A stretch of 64,000 nucleotides of DNA from Leuctra nigra (taxonomy: Eukaryota > Arthropoda > Insecta > Plecoptera > Leuctridae). The notes below the pieces were generated by a model, which was not told where the DNA came from, ran no database searches, and saw nothing but the letters and a program-made list of their open reading frames with translations. Position numbers and translations under genes: made by a program. This document shows, piece after piece, positions 47,901 to 57,798 of the stretch. The stretch covers positions 31,918,964 to 31,982,963 of the forward strand of contig OW203761.1 in NCBI GenBank assembly GCA_934045905.1, written 5' to 3'. Numbering within the stretch: position 1 is the stretch's first letter; each line of letters begins with the position of its first letter.

Positions 47901-50696
47901 CCACACCGACAATTCATTGTTTCGTGCGCAAAACTGGTTTTCCCAATAGGTTTACATTAGGTACAAAACTTAATTAGACATTTTATGAGACAATTTTTGT
48001 ATTAGGTACTTGCATTTTATTTTCAATCTAGGAGAGAAGGAATCTGACCAATGGTGAAAAACGAGACAAAAATAAAAATTGGGTTAAATATTTTACAAAT
48101 AGCGTAGAAACGCACCAATTCATTCCTAAAATTCAAAATTCTCCGCTGGGCTGTGCGCCCCGGACCCGCGTCCTTCTGGGGGGCCCTCTCCCCAGACCCT
48201 CCACTGTTTTCAGACGGTAGTTTCCCCTAACAATCGTTGAACTTCTCCCCATTTTTTATTTAACTTTGAAACATTGGACTTACCCTCCTTTTCTACTACA
48301 AATTAACCACTGCTGGTATAGTAGGTACTCAGAAAGGTTGCTCAATGTCAAATGATCTGCAGGGTTACGTAATATCCACAAGTCGCTGGTGGTAGGTACA
48401 GTCATATCTTTATCAATAACATTGCAGGACTAGCCTCGGACTAGGAAAACAATGCTATTCTACCACTGAAGTTAAAGCCTAAATGGATATTAAATAAGGG
48501 TCACAACTGCTGTAGATTGTTATATTGTTGTTATTGTTTAGGAATACATAGTACACATTGAAAAATTAAAGAACAGATAGGTAATTTTTTTTTTAAGTCT
48601 ATCAGTTGGTTTATTGCTCATTGTAATCCGGCCTCGTGAAAGCAGAACATTGGGGTGAGATAGTACGAAATAAAATGTTGTGCTCTTAATACTATGTTCT
48701 AGTGTCCAGACAAGCCAAACGTTACCAACAACATAGTATGTTCGAGCTGCGGTGGTGCTGGACATATTGCTCGAGATTGCAGACAAAAGCGTCCGGGTGC
48801 TGGAGGATCATCAGGAGGTGGAGACAAGACCAAGATTGATGAGGAGGTGAAAATAAACAGTGATTATTATAACTCTATTGTTATTCCACTTCTGAACTGT
48901 TATCTCTTCTTTTGATCAATCATTTAATTTGTATTACATTTTATGCATTGCATTTGAAATAGGTACAAAATTGTGTTTCCTGTATACTTTTATTTATTTG
49001 ATCTGTAATTGTGCTAAAGAGACCACTTTTATGTAAACCTTACAATAGTACTATACATATTTTAAATTTCATGACGAATATGTGTAGTTTGACAAGATAT
49101 TTTCTTTCTGTTGGGTATCAATCAGCTCTAGAGTAGTAGGTAACTAGGTAGTGAAGGTATCTGAGATTATAGAGATTAAGTCAGGACTTGAGCTCTTGTT
49201 TGAAAAACAATTTTCTAGTGAATTCTTCAAATTTAAATGAGAGACTTGATTTTGAGTGTGTAACATAGGTCTTTGACCTTTGTAAATAAGTAGAGCCAGT
49301 GTGGTGATTGGTGATTTTATCTAATCAATAAAATCAATGCTTATTTTATTTCTTAAATGTCGTTTTTAAAATCATCAATTTCGTTTTTTGTGTTGTTTCT
49401 GGAAGAGGGAATTCGCGATTTTATGGTGATATTAAATTGATTATAAAACACATAGTAACAGCCCCCAGAAACCTTTTCTTTTGAAGAAAAATATATGTCT
49501 GCTACTTAGAGGACGTACGAATGGATTGGTCAAGCGCAAAGCACTGAAATAGGCTTATCTCGAATGGTGTCTCTGTAATGCACTGTACTGTATTTTCCCC
49601 GACCTACATTATCTCTGTTGAAGATGATATATTTTAAATTTCATGACGAAAATATGTAGTTTGACAAGATATTTTCTTTCCCAATCCAACAATTTTCAGG
49701 GCAGTCATTTGTCCAAATCATCCTTTTGTGTAAGTAGGCTAGCTCTGCTATACTTGTAGGAGGAAGGGGTGTGTTCAAGCTAGCTCTAAATAAGCTTTCA
49801 ATGTTTGTGGGTTTCGAAGAGTGTGATAACATGACAAGGGGGAGCGGGCTGTCAAAATAATCCATTTTAGTGTGACATTCTTTACGAATAGCACAGCCTC
49901 TTGAATGCTAGGAACCTATTAGAAGTGTTCAGGTAGTTTGATGAATGTAACGAGTATTTAATTTTTGTTCCAGTACATGTCATTGATGGCAGAGCTTGGA
50001 GAAGGCCCACCACCGAACCATCACAATGACCGGGATTCTGGCAGCCGCTTTGGTCGGCGTAGCGGAGGCTCGAGTAACAGCCTCTTTGACCGGCAGATGG
50101 CTCCTCGCGCTATCATGGCTCCACCGCCACGTTTGGACAACATGATGACTACGCCACCACAACTCATCCCGAATTCTCTCCCACCTCCTCCATGGAGCCA
50201 GAATGAAAACAAGATGATGCCAAACATGAACCAACCTCCACCCAACCCTACTATACAGTCCATGCCACCTTGGCAGCAGGCCAACATTCCACCTCCAAAC
50301 CTCCTACAAGCTCCCCCTCCACCCCCTCCATCAGGGCAGACCCAAAGCAGCCAGCCACATTCAATACCACCACTACTGCCATGGCTGCAGAGTTCTTCTC
50401 ATAACTCGCAACCACCCCCACCTGGGTCCCAGCCCCAGACACAATTGCCACCTCCTGGCATGCCACCTTGGCAACAACAGCAGCAGCAGCAGCAGCCACC
50501 AGGTCCTGTGCCACCGCCAATGCGAGGCAATCCAATGCAGATGCAACAGAACATGTATGGGTGGCATCAAGGGTATATGGGTGTTCCTCCTCCGCAACCT
50601 GTGCAACCACCACCACCCCCAGGACAGGGCATGGATATGAATTCGCTTGGTGGCCTGCCAAGCTTACTGGCACCCCCTCCTCCACCTCCGAGTTAA
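32959..50696 (+). CDS. SF1: Splicing factor 1 (branch-point binding protein), complete, 9 exons
   Basis: Exons 32959-33109, 40590-40721, 42624-42699, 45594-45746, 46471-46577, 46695-46861, 47286-47444, 48703-48846 and 49974-50696 join in phase to 603 residues. In order they give a Ser-rich N-terminus, the U2AF65-binding ligand motif RRKRSRW with the key tryptophan, [10 protein letters not shown], and a helix-hairpin segment. Next come the SPSP phospho-motif before [20 protein letters not shown], the KH domain with GPRGNTLK, the QUA2 helix ([19 protein letters not shown]), two zinc knuckles and a proline-rich tail beginning [12 protein letters not shown]1 recognises the intron branch-point sequence and cooperates with U2AF in complex E. 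The first intron is 7.5 kb and repeat-laden. Its neighbour RBM22 is another splicing factor, transcribed away from the same region. Confidence 0.98.
33110..33528. other. Start of SF1 intron 1
   Basis: Dense GTAGGTAGGTACC and complementary TACCTACC patches at 33168-33250. No gene or element is seen. Confidence 0.5.
33529..33795. mobile_element. hAT MITE, CAGTGGTTAATTTG family, copy 1
   Basis: The left end CAGTGGTTAATTTG is mirrored by CAAATTAACCACTG. Inside lies the GC-rich core with GGGGGGCCTT/CCCC pairs and GCATAGCCCCGGGAAAA. Other copies lie at 47627-48312 and 54575-54841. Confidence 0.75.
34333..34611. mobile_element. Foldback MITE, GTACACTTGGCC
   Basis: GTACACTTGGCCAAACAAAA with CTTGAA is mirrored by TTCAAG with TTTTGTTTGGCCGAGTGTAC. 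The middle is related to the MITE at 16691-16887 (AATGATAATAACAAA). Confidence 0.7.
34612..36160. other. SF1 intron 1, unclassified; GC-rich patch at 35330-35460
   Basis: 35385-35425 holds TGACGTCAGGAGCGCTCC followed by CCAATCAG, a promoter-like combination of CRE and CCAAT motifs. A second TGACGTCA lies at about 35680. No ORF of substance is seen nearby. It could be a remnant of an unrecognised element. Confidence 0.35.
36180..37200. repeat. Degenerate tandem array, four units of about 270 bp
   Basis: GCCGCCATTTTGAAACCGGA followed by AGTGACGTCATATCTC recurs at about 36296, 36565, 36832 and 37108. Each time ACGGCTGGACCGATTGGAACG-like and GCGCCAAACGATCC-like stretches follow, then in most units AAACCGGAAATGACGT. 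The units have diverged strongly. Short ORFs inside are artefacts. Confidence 0.8.
37335..38632. mobile_element. Foldback element with about 170-bp arms, interrupted by a hAT element
   Basis: CCATAAAAAACACTTCGTGT to GCGCATCG at 37342-37493 is mirrored at 38469-38627. The space between them is mostly the insertion at 37515-38394. Confidence 0.8.
37515..38394. mobile_element. hAT element, TIR TAGAGATCCGATTATATGG, 8-bp duplication ATTATAGG
   Basis: The terminal repeats are exact and ATTATAGG occurs at 37507-37514 and 38395-38402. The 880-bp element is non-coding, with TTTCGCG repeats at its ends. A truncated relative lies at 2567-2968. Confidence 0.9.
38732..38790 (-). mobile_element. tRNA-like SINE head
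   Basis: On the minus strand GCCCCGGTAGCGTAGTGGTT followed by AGAACC looks like a tRNA 5' half with an A box. No matching 3' half follows, so it is taken as a SINE fragment. Confidence 0.35.
38997..39650. repeat. Composite remnant with hAT-type ends and GC-rich core
   Basis: CAGGTGCGTAGGAAAGGGGG at 38997 matches the left end of the element at 60500. At 39538-39630 TTCGCCCCGAACCC, GGGGGGCCCTC and GCAATACGGTTCCCC match the core of the CAGTGGTTAATTTG family. No complete element is resolved. Confidence 0.5.
41322..42123 (+). mobile_element. MITE, GGTACAC...CAACAAAT family, split by a TTAA insertion
   Basis: It aligns along its length with the reverse complement of 16691-16887, from ACTCAACAAATGATAAAACG to CCGTTTTATGATTTGTTGGG. 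The alignment is broken after GAGCTCTGATTT by the element below. Confidence 0.8.
41456..42024. mobile_element. TTAA-flanked element, 569 bp (piggyBac-type target)
   Basis: GGTGCCGCGATCACTTGA at the left and the complement of TGTGGCGCAATCACTCGA at the right agree at most positions. TTAA flanks both sides (41452-41455, 42025-42028). Joining the flanks over one TTAA restores the sequence of the intact MITE copy. It is non-coding. Confidence 0.8.
42700..44020. other. SF1 intron 3, first part
   Basis: AT-rich sequence with no gene or element recognised. Confidence 0.5.
44024..44402. mobile_element. MITE of the ATAGGCACCGAG family, copy 2
   Basis: It starts TATGGGCACCGAG and ends CTCGAAGCCTATT. 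The right half matches 21540-21676 closely. It lies in SF1 intron 3. Confidence 0.65.
45177..45330. mobile_element. Foldback MITE, about 65-bp arms
   Basis: ACACACTGTCGACTTCTGCG with AGAGTGGAGAG is mirrored by its complement ending GTTGACAGTGTGTCC, and AGAGTCTCTCGCTCAT is mirrored further in. Confidence 0.8.
45983..46358 (+). mobile_element. 5S-rRNA-headed SINE, copy 2, uninterrupted
   Basis: ACCTCGGTTCTCGTTAGATC, ACCGAGGTTAAGCAAC and GGTTGGATGGGTGACC follow the 5S rRNA consensus from its middle. A body of about 280 bp unrelated to 5S follows, ending in a TAATAATAATAG tail. It sits in SF1 intron 4, same strand as the gene. ORFs of 66-86 codons inside it are not genes. Confidence 0.85.
46471..47444 (+). 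CDS. SF1: SF1 KH-QUA2 RNA-binding exons 5-7
   Basis: Exon 5 carries [17 protein letters not shown] and the GPRG loop. Exon 6 carries the variable-loop stretch [19 protein letters not shown]. Exon 7 carries QUA2 and the first half of zinc knuckle 1. These residues form the pocket that reads the branch-point sequence in the human protein. Each exon border coincides in phase with its neighbour. Confidence 0.97.
47627..48312. mobile_element. hAT MITE, CAGTG(G/C)TTAATTTG family, copy 2, 8-bp duplication CTGGTATA
   Basis: It starts CAGTGCTTAATTTGGG and ends CAAATTAACCACTG. CTGGTATA occurs exactly at 47619-47626 and 48313-48320. It is the longest copy, with two versions of the GGCCCGGACC core. It lies in the SF1 intron that splits zinc knuckle 1. 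Confidence 0.9.
48703..48846 (+). CDS. SF1: SF1 exon 8: end of zinc knuckle 1 and complete knuckle 2
   Basis: Knuckle 1 is C303-X2-C306-X4-H311-X4-C316, and its last cysteine is the first codon of this exon. Knuckle 2 is C328-X2-C331-X4-H336-X4-C341. Human SF1 has one knuckle and yeast BBP two, so this protein has the two-knuckle form. The 1.26-kb intron before it holds a hAT element. Reading through that intron would stop soon after SWM and lose both knuckles. Confidence 0.95.
49055..49682. repeat. Direct repeat of about 55 bp, two copies 570 bp apart
   Basis: ATTTTAAATTTCATGACGAA with ATGTGTAGTTTGACAAGATA is present at 49055-49112 and again at 49627-49682 in SF1 intron 8. The sequence between shows no terminal repeats. 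Confidence 0.6.
49974..50696 (+). CDS. SF1: SF1 proline-rich last exon
   Basis: After [14 protein letters not shown], which matches the family, the exon encodes about 220 residues dominated by Pro, Gln, Met and Gly. It has polyproline runs, a CAG/CAA-coded glutamine run at about 50474-50502, and a PPPPPS end. Such tails bind WW and SH3 domains in SF1 homologues. No RS domain is present. Confidence 0.95.
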   Translation, partial: YMSLMAELGEGPPPNHHNDRDSGSRFGRRSGGSSNSLFDRQMAPRAIMAPPPRLDNMMTTPPQLIPNSLPPPPWSQNENKMMPNMNQPPPNPTIQSMPPWQQANIPPPNLLQAPPPPPPSGQTQSSQPHSIPPLLPWLQSSSHNSQPPPPGSQPQTQLPPPGMPPWQQQQQQQQPPGPVPPPMRGNPMQMQQNMYGWHQGYMGVPPPQPVQPPPPPGQGMDMNSLGGLPSLLAPPPPPPS

Positions 50697-51600
50697 TTGT
50701 GAACAGAAAGTCAAATGTATACAGGTAGTAGAGAAATTCAATTTCATCAGATCTGCTAACATAATTGAGTGGACATATTGCTTAGTCAAGTTTTGTGCAA
50801 ATGAGCTGTAGAGGAAATAAAATATATAAAGTAACAGTACATATAGGTATTCATATAGGTACCGTATATGGGCAGATGTTTTTGTTGAATTTAGCTTTCA
50901 GCTTCAACACACCTAAACCTAATGTACGATCATGAAAATGAAATTGTATAATTGTCATTTTATTTTATATGAATTACATAAGTAGACCTACTAATATTTA
51001 GGATAGAATATGTTAATTTTATTCTACTTACACCATTTCATTGTGTGTTGCCTCTAGAAATGCTTAGGTGTTAAGTAGAAGTGTATAATAGTACTATGTA
51101 GCAGCAAAGTTTGCCTTGGTCAGATAAGTGCATGATGTGTTCTAATTTTTCTTTATATGTAATAGAGTAGTTTCAGTACTAGCATTACATTTAGTAGGTA
51201 TAGATAGTAATATTTCGTGGAGATATATCTACAGGTGATGGGTACACTCGATTTAAGAAGTAGACATGTGTTATCATTATCAACATTGTCATCCATGTTA
51301 TCAAACAAACCCGCAATAATACAAAATTATCACTTGGTATCCAGCTCAAATTAGTAAATTTAAAATTACCAAAAAAAATCTACTTTATTATATATAGGTA
51401 CACATAAATTCACAAATTGACACAGTTCCAGGCAGAAATGTTTGATAATTGATAAGTATAGTAAATAAATAATATGTAACATTTTATTGTGCTCTTAATA
51501 ATAAGTACCCTGCTGATTATAAATTGCTTGGCAATATGCAATACATTATTGGTACTATTGAAGTGTACCTATCTAATAGAAAGAATAAAATGAATGCTAA
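50697..51600 (+). other. SF1 3' UTR with poly(A) signals
   Basis: The sequence is AT-rich with no ORF of note. AATAAA occurs at 50816-50821, and further candidates lie near 51460 and 51585, so alternative 3' ends are possible. GTAGGTA patches are scattered through it. Confidence 0.45.
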
Positions 51601-51815
51601 ACAGAATGTCCTGTTGAATACTAAGTATTTATTATCCAAGTCATGTGCAGAGATTCTCATAGTGCTGGTATCCTTTTTACCAAGAAAGATCAATATTAAT
51701 TAATTGTTCACTATTATTCAAACAGCATTTTTATCACAGTCACAAGGCTGTACATATCATATGTTTTAAGATTACAAATTTCGGACCGACATTGACAAAG
51801 ATGCGTTTTTTAATA

Positions 51816-51976
51816 CAGTGGAACCTCTTTAGTACGTTTTTCCTTAATACGTTTTTTACACGTACTAAAGAGGTTCCTTTGTACAGTGAGATTCAGAAGA
51901 AAGCGGTCGTAGTGCCCCTTTGCCAGGCAGTGTGTACAGGGGCACTCCGACCGCTTTCTTCTGAATCTCACTGTAC
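51816..51976. mobile_element. Two adjacent hairpins downstream of SF1
   Basis: 51816-51880 starts CAGTGGAACCTCTTTAGTAC and folds back on ACTAAAGAGGTTCC. 51881-51976 is an almost perfect hairpin, GTACAGTGAGATTCAGAAGA against its complement, with arms of about 40 bp. Both are MITE-like. The second could form a hairpin RNA if transcribed. Confidence 0.7.
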
Positions 51977-52169
51977 ATTACTCCCGAGCATGGTGTTCTA
52001 TTATTAGGTGAGCCGACGGAGAAATACCGCCTGTTCTTCGTCAGTATATTTTGTTAAAGTAAATGGGGCAGCAGAGGGCCCTAGAGGCCAGGTCATGAAG
52101 GTCTGCGTACTGCTGGCACAACTAATGCACAGTCTCTTATAAGGAGGAAGTTTCACACAATTTCTTTGT

Positions 52170-53085
52170 ATATTTTACCAGAGTGTAAGGAAGCTACTAT
52201 GGAATGAAGATGTACCACAGAGGTGTAAGATATTACTGTACAAAACCTACTTTGTACCAATCTTAATATATGCAGCAGTAACTTGGCCAATGGGAGGGAA
52301 AGAAGAAATGAAGATGCAGGCTGCAGAAATGAAGTTCCTGAGAAGTGTGGCAGGAGTGACGAAGATGGACAAGGTGAGGAGTGCAAAGATTAGAAAGGAC
52401 CTAGAAGTGGAATCTCTTAGATTTAAACTTGGAAAAGAGAGGCTAAGATGGTACGGACATATGAAGAGGATGGGAAAAGAGAGGATACCATGTAGAGAGG
52501 CAGAGCGTGCAGCCATGGGTGGCAGAAGAAAGGCAGGAAGACCTAGAACTAAATGGATCAACGGAATAGAGGCAGCTGCAGAAGAAAGAGGAGAGTGTTG
52601 GGGAGTAATTACAACAGAGAAGTGGTGGGAAGACAGAGAGAGATGGAGGGAGCTGGTGGAAAGAGAGGAGGCTGAAGAACTGGAAGAAGAGATTGAAGAA
52701 GTGTGGAGTGTCGGACTTGGCAAGTTGGCTCTGAGAACACAAGTGCCCTAGAACATTGGTGGGCAGTGGCGGTCTATGCCGGGATGCGATCGCATCCCTG
52801 GCCCCTGTCGTTGAAGGGCCCTTTTTCCCATATTACGGGCCTCTAAATAAATTTTACTGTCGTTTTTCATATTTAACCAGCATTTTAAGTCATTTAACAT
52901 ACATTTTTTCTATCTCTTCTTTGTTTTACGGGCCCCGTCACATGATTATCCGGGCCCTTTGCCTCATCGCATCCCAGTCCTTTTCATCCCAGACCGCCCC
53001 TGTTGGTGGGATCATCCCACCCCCTGACCCGACAATAGTTGGAAGCAGGGTCGCGATATTTATTATTATTTATTTATTTTAATAT
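52170..53085 (+). mobile_element. LINE C-terminus and 3' UTR, same family as 1.0 kb
   Basis: From 52183 the frame reads VRKLLWNEDVPQRCK, YFVPILIYAAVTWPMGGKEE, GKERLRWYGHMKRMGKERIP and GRRKAGRPRTKW up to a TAG at 52749-52751. The 3' UTR contains ATCCCACCCCCTGACCCGAC before an ATTT microsatellite tail. It is truncated at the 5' end. Confidence 0.85.
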
Positions 53086-53378
53086 TTAATGACGTGATTA
53101 CAGTTTATGGCCTTTTCCACTGGCCGCAATAGTGCTGTACACAGTTTGAAATTTGCATGGAGTTTTGTATAATGACACAATTAGTGCAGCCCCAGTGGAC
53201 AACGCCATTAGTTGGTTAAGGTGGTGCAAGCTCTCGGCCGTTAGCAAATTTGGAGAGAAAAATTGTTTCTTAAGTGGGTGTTTTCATAGGATGTTCACAT
53301 GATCAGTCTGATTGTATATTAGCAGCAGCAGCACTTTTTCATTTTTGCTTCGTGCCTTGTTAATTAGTCTCCGGTTAT

Positions 53379-54010
53379 TCAACAAAACCGCACAAAAGTA
53401 TGAAATTTCCAATACGATTGGAGACCAAACTCGTTACCAATTGATCTCAAATTTTGTTCATGATTAGATAAAAGATAAAGCAAGCGAAGGGAAGGGAGCG
53501 AGCGAAGAGCATTCTTTTGGCAAGGTCCTGCTTTCTGGTCTGTTAACGACGATTTACAGGTCAAACCATTTCTCCGATCAAGCTGAAATTTTCCACACAT
53601 GTACAGACCATCTCTGAATTTTGATAAATTTTGTTTTGAAATCCGTTACTGGTTTTACTTTTTTTTTTTATTGCTTCCGATTGGTTGGTCTGGGCCTTGA
53701 CTCAGGATTCTACAATTGCGGTTGCCTAGCAATTTCTTCCATATACTTAACATTGAAATAATCTAGGCGACAGCAATGCAGTTGTAGAATCAGGACCCTG
53801 ATCAATTTAATATTTGAATAAGAGTGGAAAAATTGAAACGACCTGAAAATTTGTCAGTTCCAACATTTACAAAGTTTCAACCTAATCCTCTAATTGGTCG
53901 AAATTCAAAATTGTCCGATTAAGTTCAAATTTGGTATGGTGATTAAGACCAATTATCTCATATTTTACACATTTTCAACCCAATCGGTCAAGTATATAGA
54001 CTTGTTGCCA
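53379..54010 (-). repeat. Degenerate repeat shared with RBM22 intron 3
   Basis: 53450-53600 matches the reverse complement of 31190-31325 (GCGAGCGAAG, GATTTACAGGTCA, GATCAAGCTGAAATTTT). The rest recalls the same irregular units. Confidence 0.5.
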
Positions 54011-54574
54011 TTTTAAGAGTTTAGAAAGAGTTTAACAAGATTTTTGGGAAAGTAGGTAGGTACTGAAGTCGCAGCACATATAGATCTGTTATTAGTTTCT
54101 TCCAGAACCAGGTATAGGTGTATATGGAAATTGGAAAGTTGCAAGTCGTGTCATATCGTGTTTGGCTAGAGATGTTGCACATATCGGTGTTTGCTCATCA
54201 ACAAGTTCCACTGAAGGAATCAAAACCCTACATTTGAGCATCCCTTCCATTGAATTCGCTGACAGCTATGGAGCTGTCCAAAAAGGATGTCGCGCTTCAA
54301 GAGGGGAGGGATGGTCTGGAGGTAGTAGGACGTCACATTTTGATATAGATATTTTCAAGCATTTTAAATTTCAGTTGATATGTCGGGACCGCAAATTTCG
54401 CTAAAACGATAAATTCTGATACATTTTACAGTCAAAAATATTTTTAGCATGACGTCCTTTATGCACAGACCCTACTTGGATTTCCCGTGACTTACTTTCC
54501 CCACTTCACCTTTCTGAGGGATGTAGAAAAGAGTGCGCAAAGAAAAATAAAATACTATCGTGTGTTATCATAGT

Positions 54575-54841
54575 CAGTGGTTTATTTGAGGGCAGACGAG
54601 GCCAGACGTGTCCCCTCACTTTTTTTTTAGGGTAGGTCTGCCCACTTATTTTTCATAGAAGTAAAAATTGGCTTAAAATTGTGTACAAATCGCATAGAAA
54701 GGCACCAAATTTGGTCCTGAAATTCAAAATTTTCCCGGGGCTATATTCCAAACAAACCCCCCCATTGATTTTGTAAGCAAATATGTTTCCCTAACAATAG
54801 CGGAGCATCCACCCACTTATTATTTTACAAATTAACCACTG
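54575..54841. mobile_element. hAT MITE, CAGTGGTTAATTTG family, copy 3
   Basis: It starts CAGTGGTTTATTTG and ends CAAATTAACCACTG. The flanks ATCATAGT and ATCATGGC agree at 6 of 8 positions. The core includes CCCGGGGCTATATTCC and GTTTCCCTAACAATAG. Confidence 0.8.
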
Positions 54842-55560
54842 ATCATGGCAATGAAGTATATCCATAGGGGGCAGTACTTTGTTACCATGATATTGATAAC
54901 ACAATGTCGGAGACAGTGTTCAATTCAGGCACACCTACAGGGAGGGGGGGGGGGGGGGGGGGGAAGATGGCAAAGCCCACCTATATCAGTATCACCTCAC
55001 GAAGAGTTAGTGTTCAGAAAATTAATAATAATAATAAAATATCTTAAAATAATTTACTCATGCTATTAACCTACCCTGTTAACACTATGATTTTTAATCT
55101 CCGTTAAAAGATATTTAAGTTCCTGAAACTCAGTTGTCTCTTAACGTCATCAAATTTAACTTACACGATTTCGAATTGTGATTCTGTGATTATCTTTCAT
55201 AATATGAACGAGGTATAACTAGATCGAAATACCAATAATTTTGGACGAAAATATCGTTTCATAAAGAAAAACTGATTCTAAAAGATTCCTATGACTATTT
55301 CATTTCGTAATAACGACGAATTTTGCTTTCTGGCGGCTCCTTGTGGCAGCGCTGCTGGCACACTTCTTGTTCAGGCTAAGTGGTCAGTTGGCAATGATTC
55401 AATATCGCCGTTTAAGTGCCGGCGCTTAGAGCTCCATGAATTCACCTCTTATACACTATCATCCTCATGAAATTCCTCTTTTGTTCGAGTCAAAATACAC
55501 GATTTGATTGGTTGATGAAAAAAAGGCAAATCTGTTCTAAATTAATAGGTAGGTATGCTT
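54842..55560. other. Intergenic sequence with G-run
   Basis: A run of about 24 G with one A-type break lies at 54939-54963. No gene is seen. Confidence 0.5.
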
Positions 55561-55565
55561 TAGTA

Positions 55566-55941
55566 GTAATGGGATGATTCCAATACCGATTCCTTGATTC
55601 TGGCCTCATATCATATCAATTCTTTCACATTTCATGTAATATTATTGCTACCTACTTTTTCAATGGTTTGAAATATAAATTCCCTAAACAATCAGCCGTT
55701 CAGTTCTTCACGGACTTGAGGGAAAGTAAAATGGCTGTTGTTGGTCAGAAAAATATGAATTGTTTGTTTTATTCTGGCAAAAAATATTTATTATCATAAA
55801 AGTACAGTGTGAAAAGACAATATAAGACAACTTTGTTACTAGGACTAAATAATTAACATACTACATATAAATAAATTCTAAAGTATCAGAATCGGTCAAG
55901 AATCGGAATTGTGTAAAATTAGAATCGTCCCATCTCTAATT
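55566..55941. mobile_element. hAT-like MITE, TAGAGATGGGACGATTC ends
   Basis: GGGATGATTCCAATACCGAT at the left and GAATCGTCCCATCTCTA at the right are inverted copies with scattered differences. No exact duplication was found. Confidence 0.55.
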
Positions 55942-56256
55942 TTTAGTAATTAATATGTTGTATACATTGGTATATACAGTCAGGTAAATGTCCCATTAGA
56001 CCTTGAATAACAAGATCAACCAATTGCACAAGTGCTAATGTGTAAAATTTCTGAAAAATTCACAATTTAACACAGCTCGATGTCAATAAAATCAATTTCT
56101 TGAGAGAAAGGGAATGAATTTCATATTCAATTTGAGAGACAGTGTGAATATAATCGCTGAGCTGCAGTAATGTGACCGTGTTTATAAAACCTTGCCGCAT
56201 AAATGTGGATGACACTTCAGTTCCTTTTCCTCCATGAATGGATTTCAATCATTCAG

Positions 56257-56517
56257 GACCCTTACCTAATATCGTGATTTTTCACGCTAAGACTACGGTA
56301 AGACCAAGATAAGACGGTCCATGGTAGTGCCGCCCTAGTCCGAATTTAATATTAATTTTAATGTCACGTGACTGGTGCTACGACCGTCTTATCAGCGGGC
56401 TAGATCTCTAGACCTTTTTATATTAAATCGGTACCTACTAAGGAATTGTCTTATCTCGGTCTTACTGTAAGACCGTCATAGTGAAAAGATTTTTTTATTA
56501 GGTAAGGGTTCAGGTTT
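56257..56517. mobile_element. Foldback MITE, GGACCCTTACCTAATATCG family, copy 2
   Basis: GGACCCTTACCTAATATCG is mirrored by a right end TTAGGTAAGGGTTC, with inner AGACTACGGTAAGACC and GGTCTTACTGTAAGACC arms. It lies downstream of MOB1. Confidence 0.7.
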
Positions 56518-56877
56518 CAGTGGCATATTGGCGTTAAGTCAATTTGGCCCAATTGGTCACTATTGTGCTCATGAGGATCAGTCTATCAAGAAATAATGTG
56601 TAGTCTCTAGGTAACAAAAAGCAAATTTCAATTAGGTACTATAGAAAAAATTGTTTACAACTAGTAATTGAATTAGTGTAGCACTAGTTAAAATACTAGT
56701 TTGCTCGAAATTGAGCAGACATTTCTCGAAAGTGAGTGTTACTAGTACTAGTACCTTTAAATTAGTCACTTGCATTATGCAACTAGGAAAAAGAAATGCC
56801 TACAGGTATAATATATTATGCTTATAACATTATTAATAATAAAAAAGTAAAAACTTGACTGTGTCAGGTAGACATTT

Positions 56878-57798
56878 TCATCGGCATTCTTTAGCGGTTA
56901 GCTTTTCAATTAGCTCTTGAAGTGGAGCCAGCTCTCTTCGATCAATTAAACTAAATTCCTGGAAAGAAAACTAGAATCATTAGCATCCATGACTAACGAA
57001 ATTACAAATAGGACCAGCTTAATCATCATATTACCTACCTGAACAAAAAATATGAAATGTTTGAATGAGGTGTTGAGATGTGCCTCCTCCCCTAGCTGCA
57101 CTACCTCAGGAAAATGTTGGTGGTAAATATGAGCATACACCCTGAACAATCTTTTCAATATTGTTTTTGCAATAGAAAGAAAGTTTTTTGGAAATGGGAC
57201 ACCTGAACAAGGAATAAAATTAATTAATTACCTACATATTAATTAGATTTTGTTGTTATCTATACCTTACAGTACAGCCATAGAGAAGAATTCTTACCTA
57301 TTTTTGAGGGAAATAAGGTCTCGTCATCCAACTGGTCTTGCACCCATGTCATGAGATAGTCAATATACTTGGGTGCCGAGCATTTTATTGGCTTTTTAAC
57401 TGTATGGCCATCGGCCCAATGGTACTCATATTTCGGACCAGCAGACATTATTGGACAGCTCTCCTCTGTACAAAACTCGGTGATGGTTCCATACAACATG
57501 TTTATTTGATTAAAAAAATCCACAGCTAAATGAAAGAGAATGATTAAGCACACACGCAATAATTGATGAAATACTATTAAATAATGTTGATTTGTAGTTT
57601 GATGTAGCGTCTGCATTTAAGAGTTACTTACTATTAACGGCAACCCACTCATTCAAATCTTCTCCTTCAGGAAGCATCACAGCTAGTCTTAGATTTCCAG
57701 ATCCCAGAGTTGCAGCAGCATGCTTCATTAAATCATATTGGTGGGTTCCCTCAGGTATATTTTTCTTTGGTTTGAATGTCTTTGATGACCGGCTACCA
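56878..57798 (-). CDS. Mob1: MOB kinase activator 1 (mats), exons 2-5
   Basis: Minus-strand exons 57798-57632, 57525-57298, 57202-57039 and 56958-56878 (stop TGA 56880-56878) join in phase and give the whole MOB1 fold from GSRSSKTFKPKKNIPEG to the end. The zinc ligands are present: C-X4-C in EFCTEESC and H-X4-H in HIYHQH. MSAGPKYEYHWADG and HLNTSFKHFIFFVQ are typical. MOB1 binds phosphorylated Hippo kinase and activates LATS/NDR kinases. The first exon (family start MxFLF, donor after the second base of the last codon) is not found between 57799 and 64000. It either lies beyond the window or is too short to pick out by eye. The exon phases fit that missing exon exactly. Confidence 0.97.

Noticed and set aside
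50021..50685. Minus-strand ORFs opposite the SF1 last exon
   Set aside because: They are complements of the proline/glutamine-rich coding sequence.
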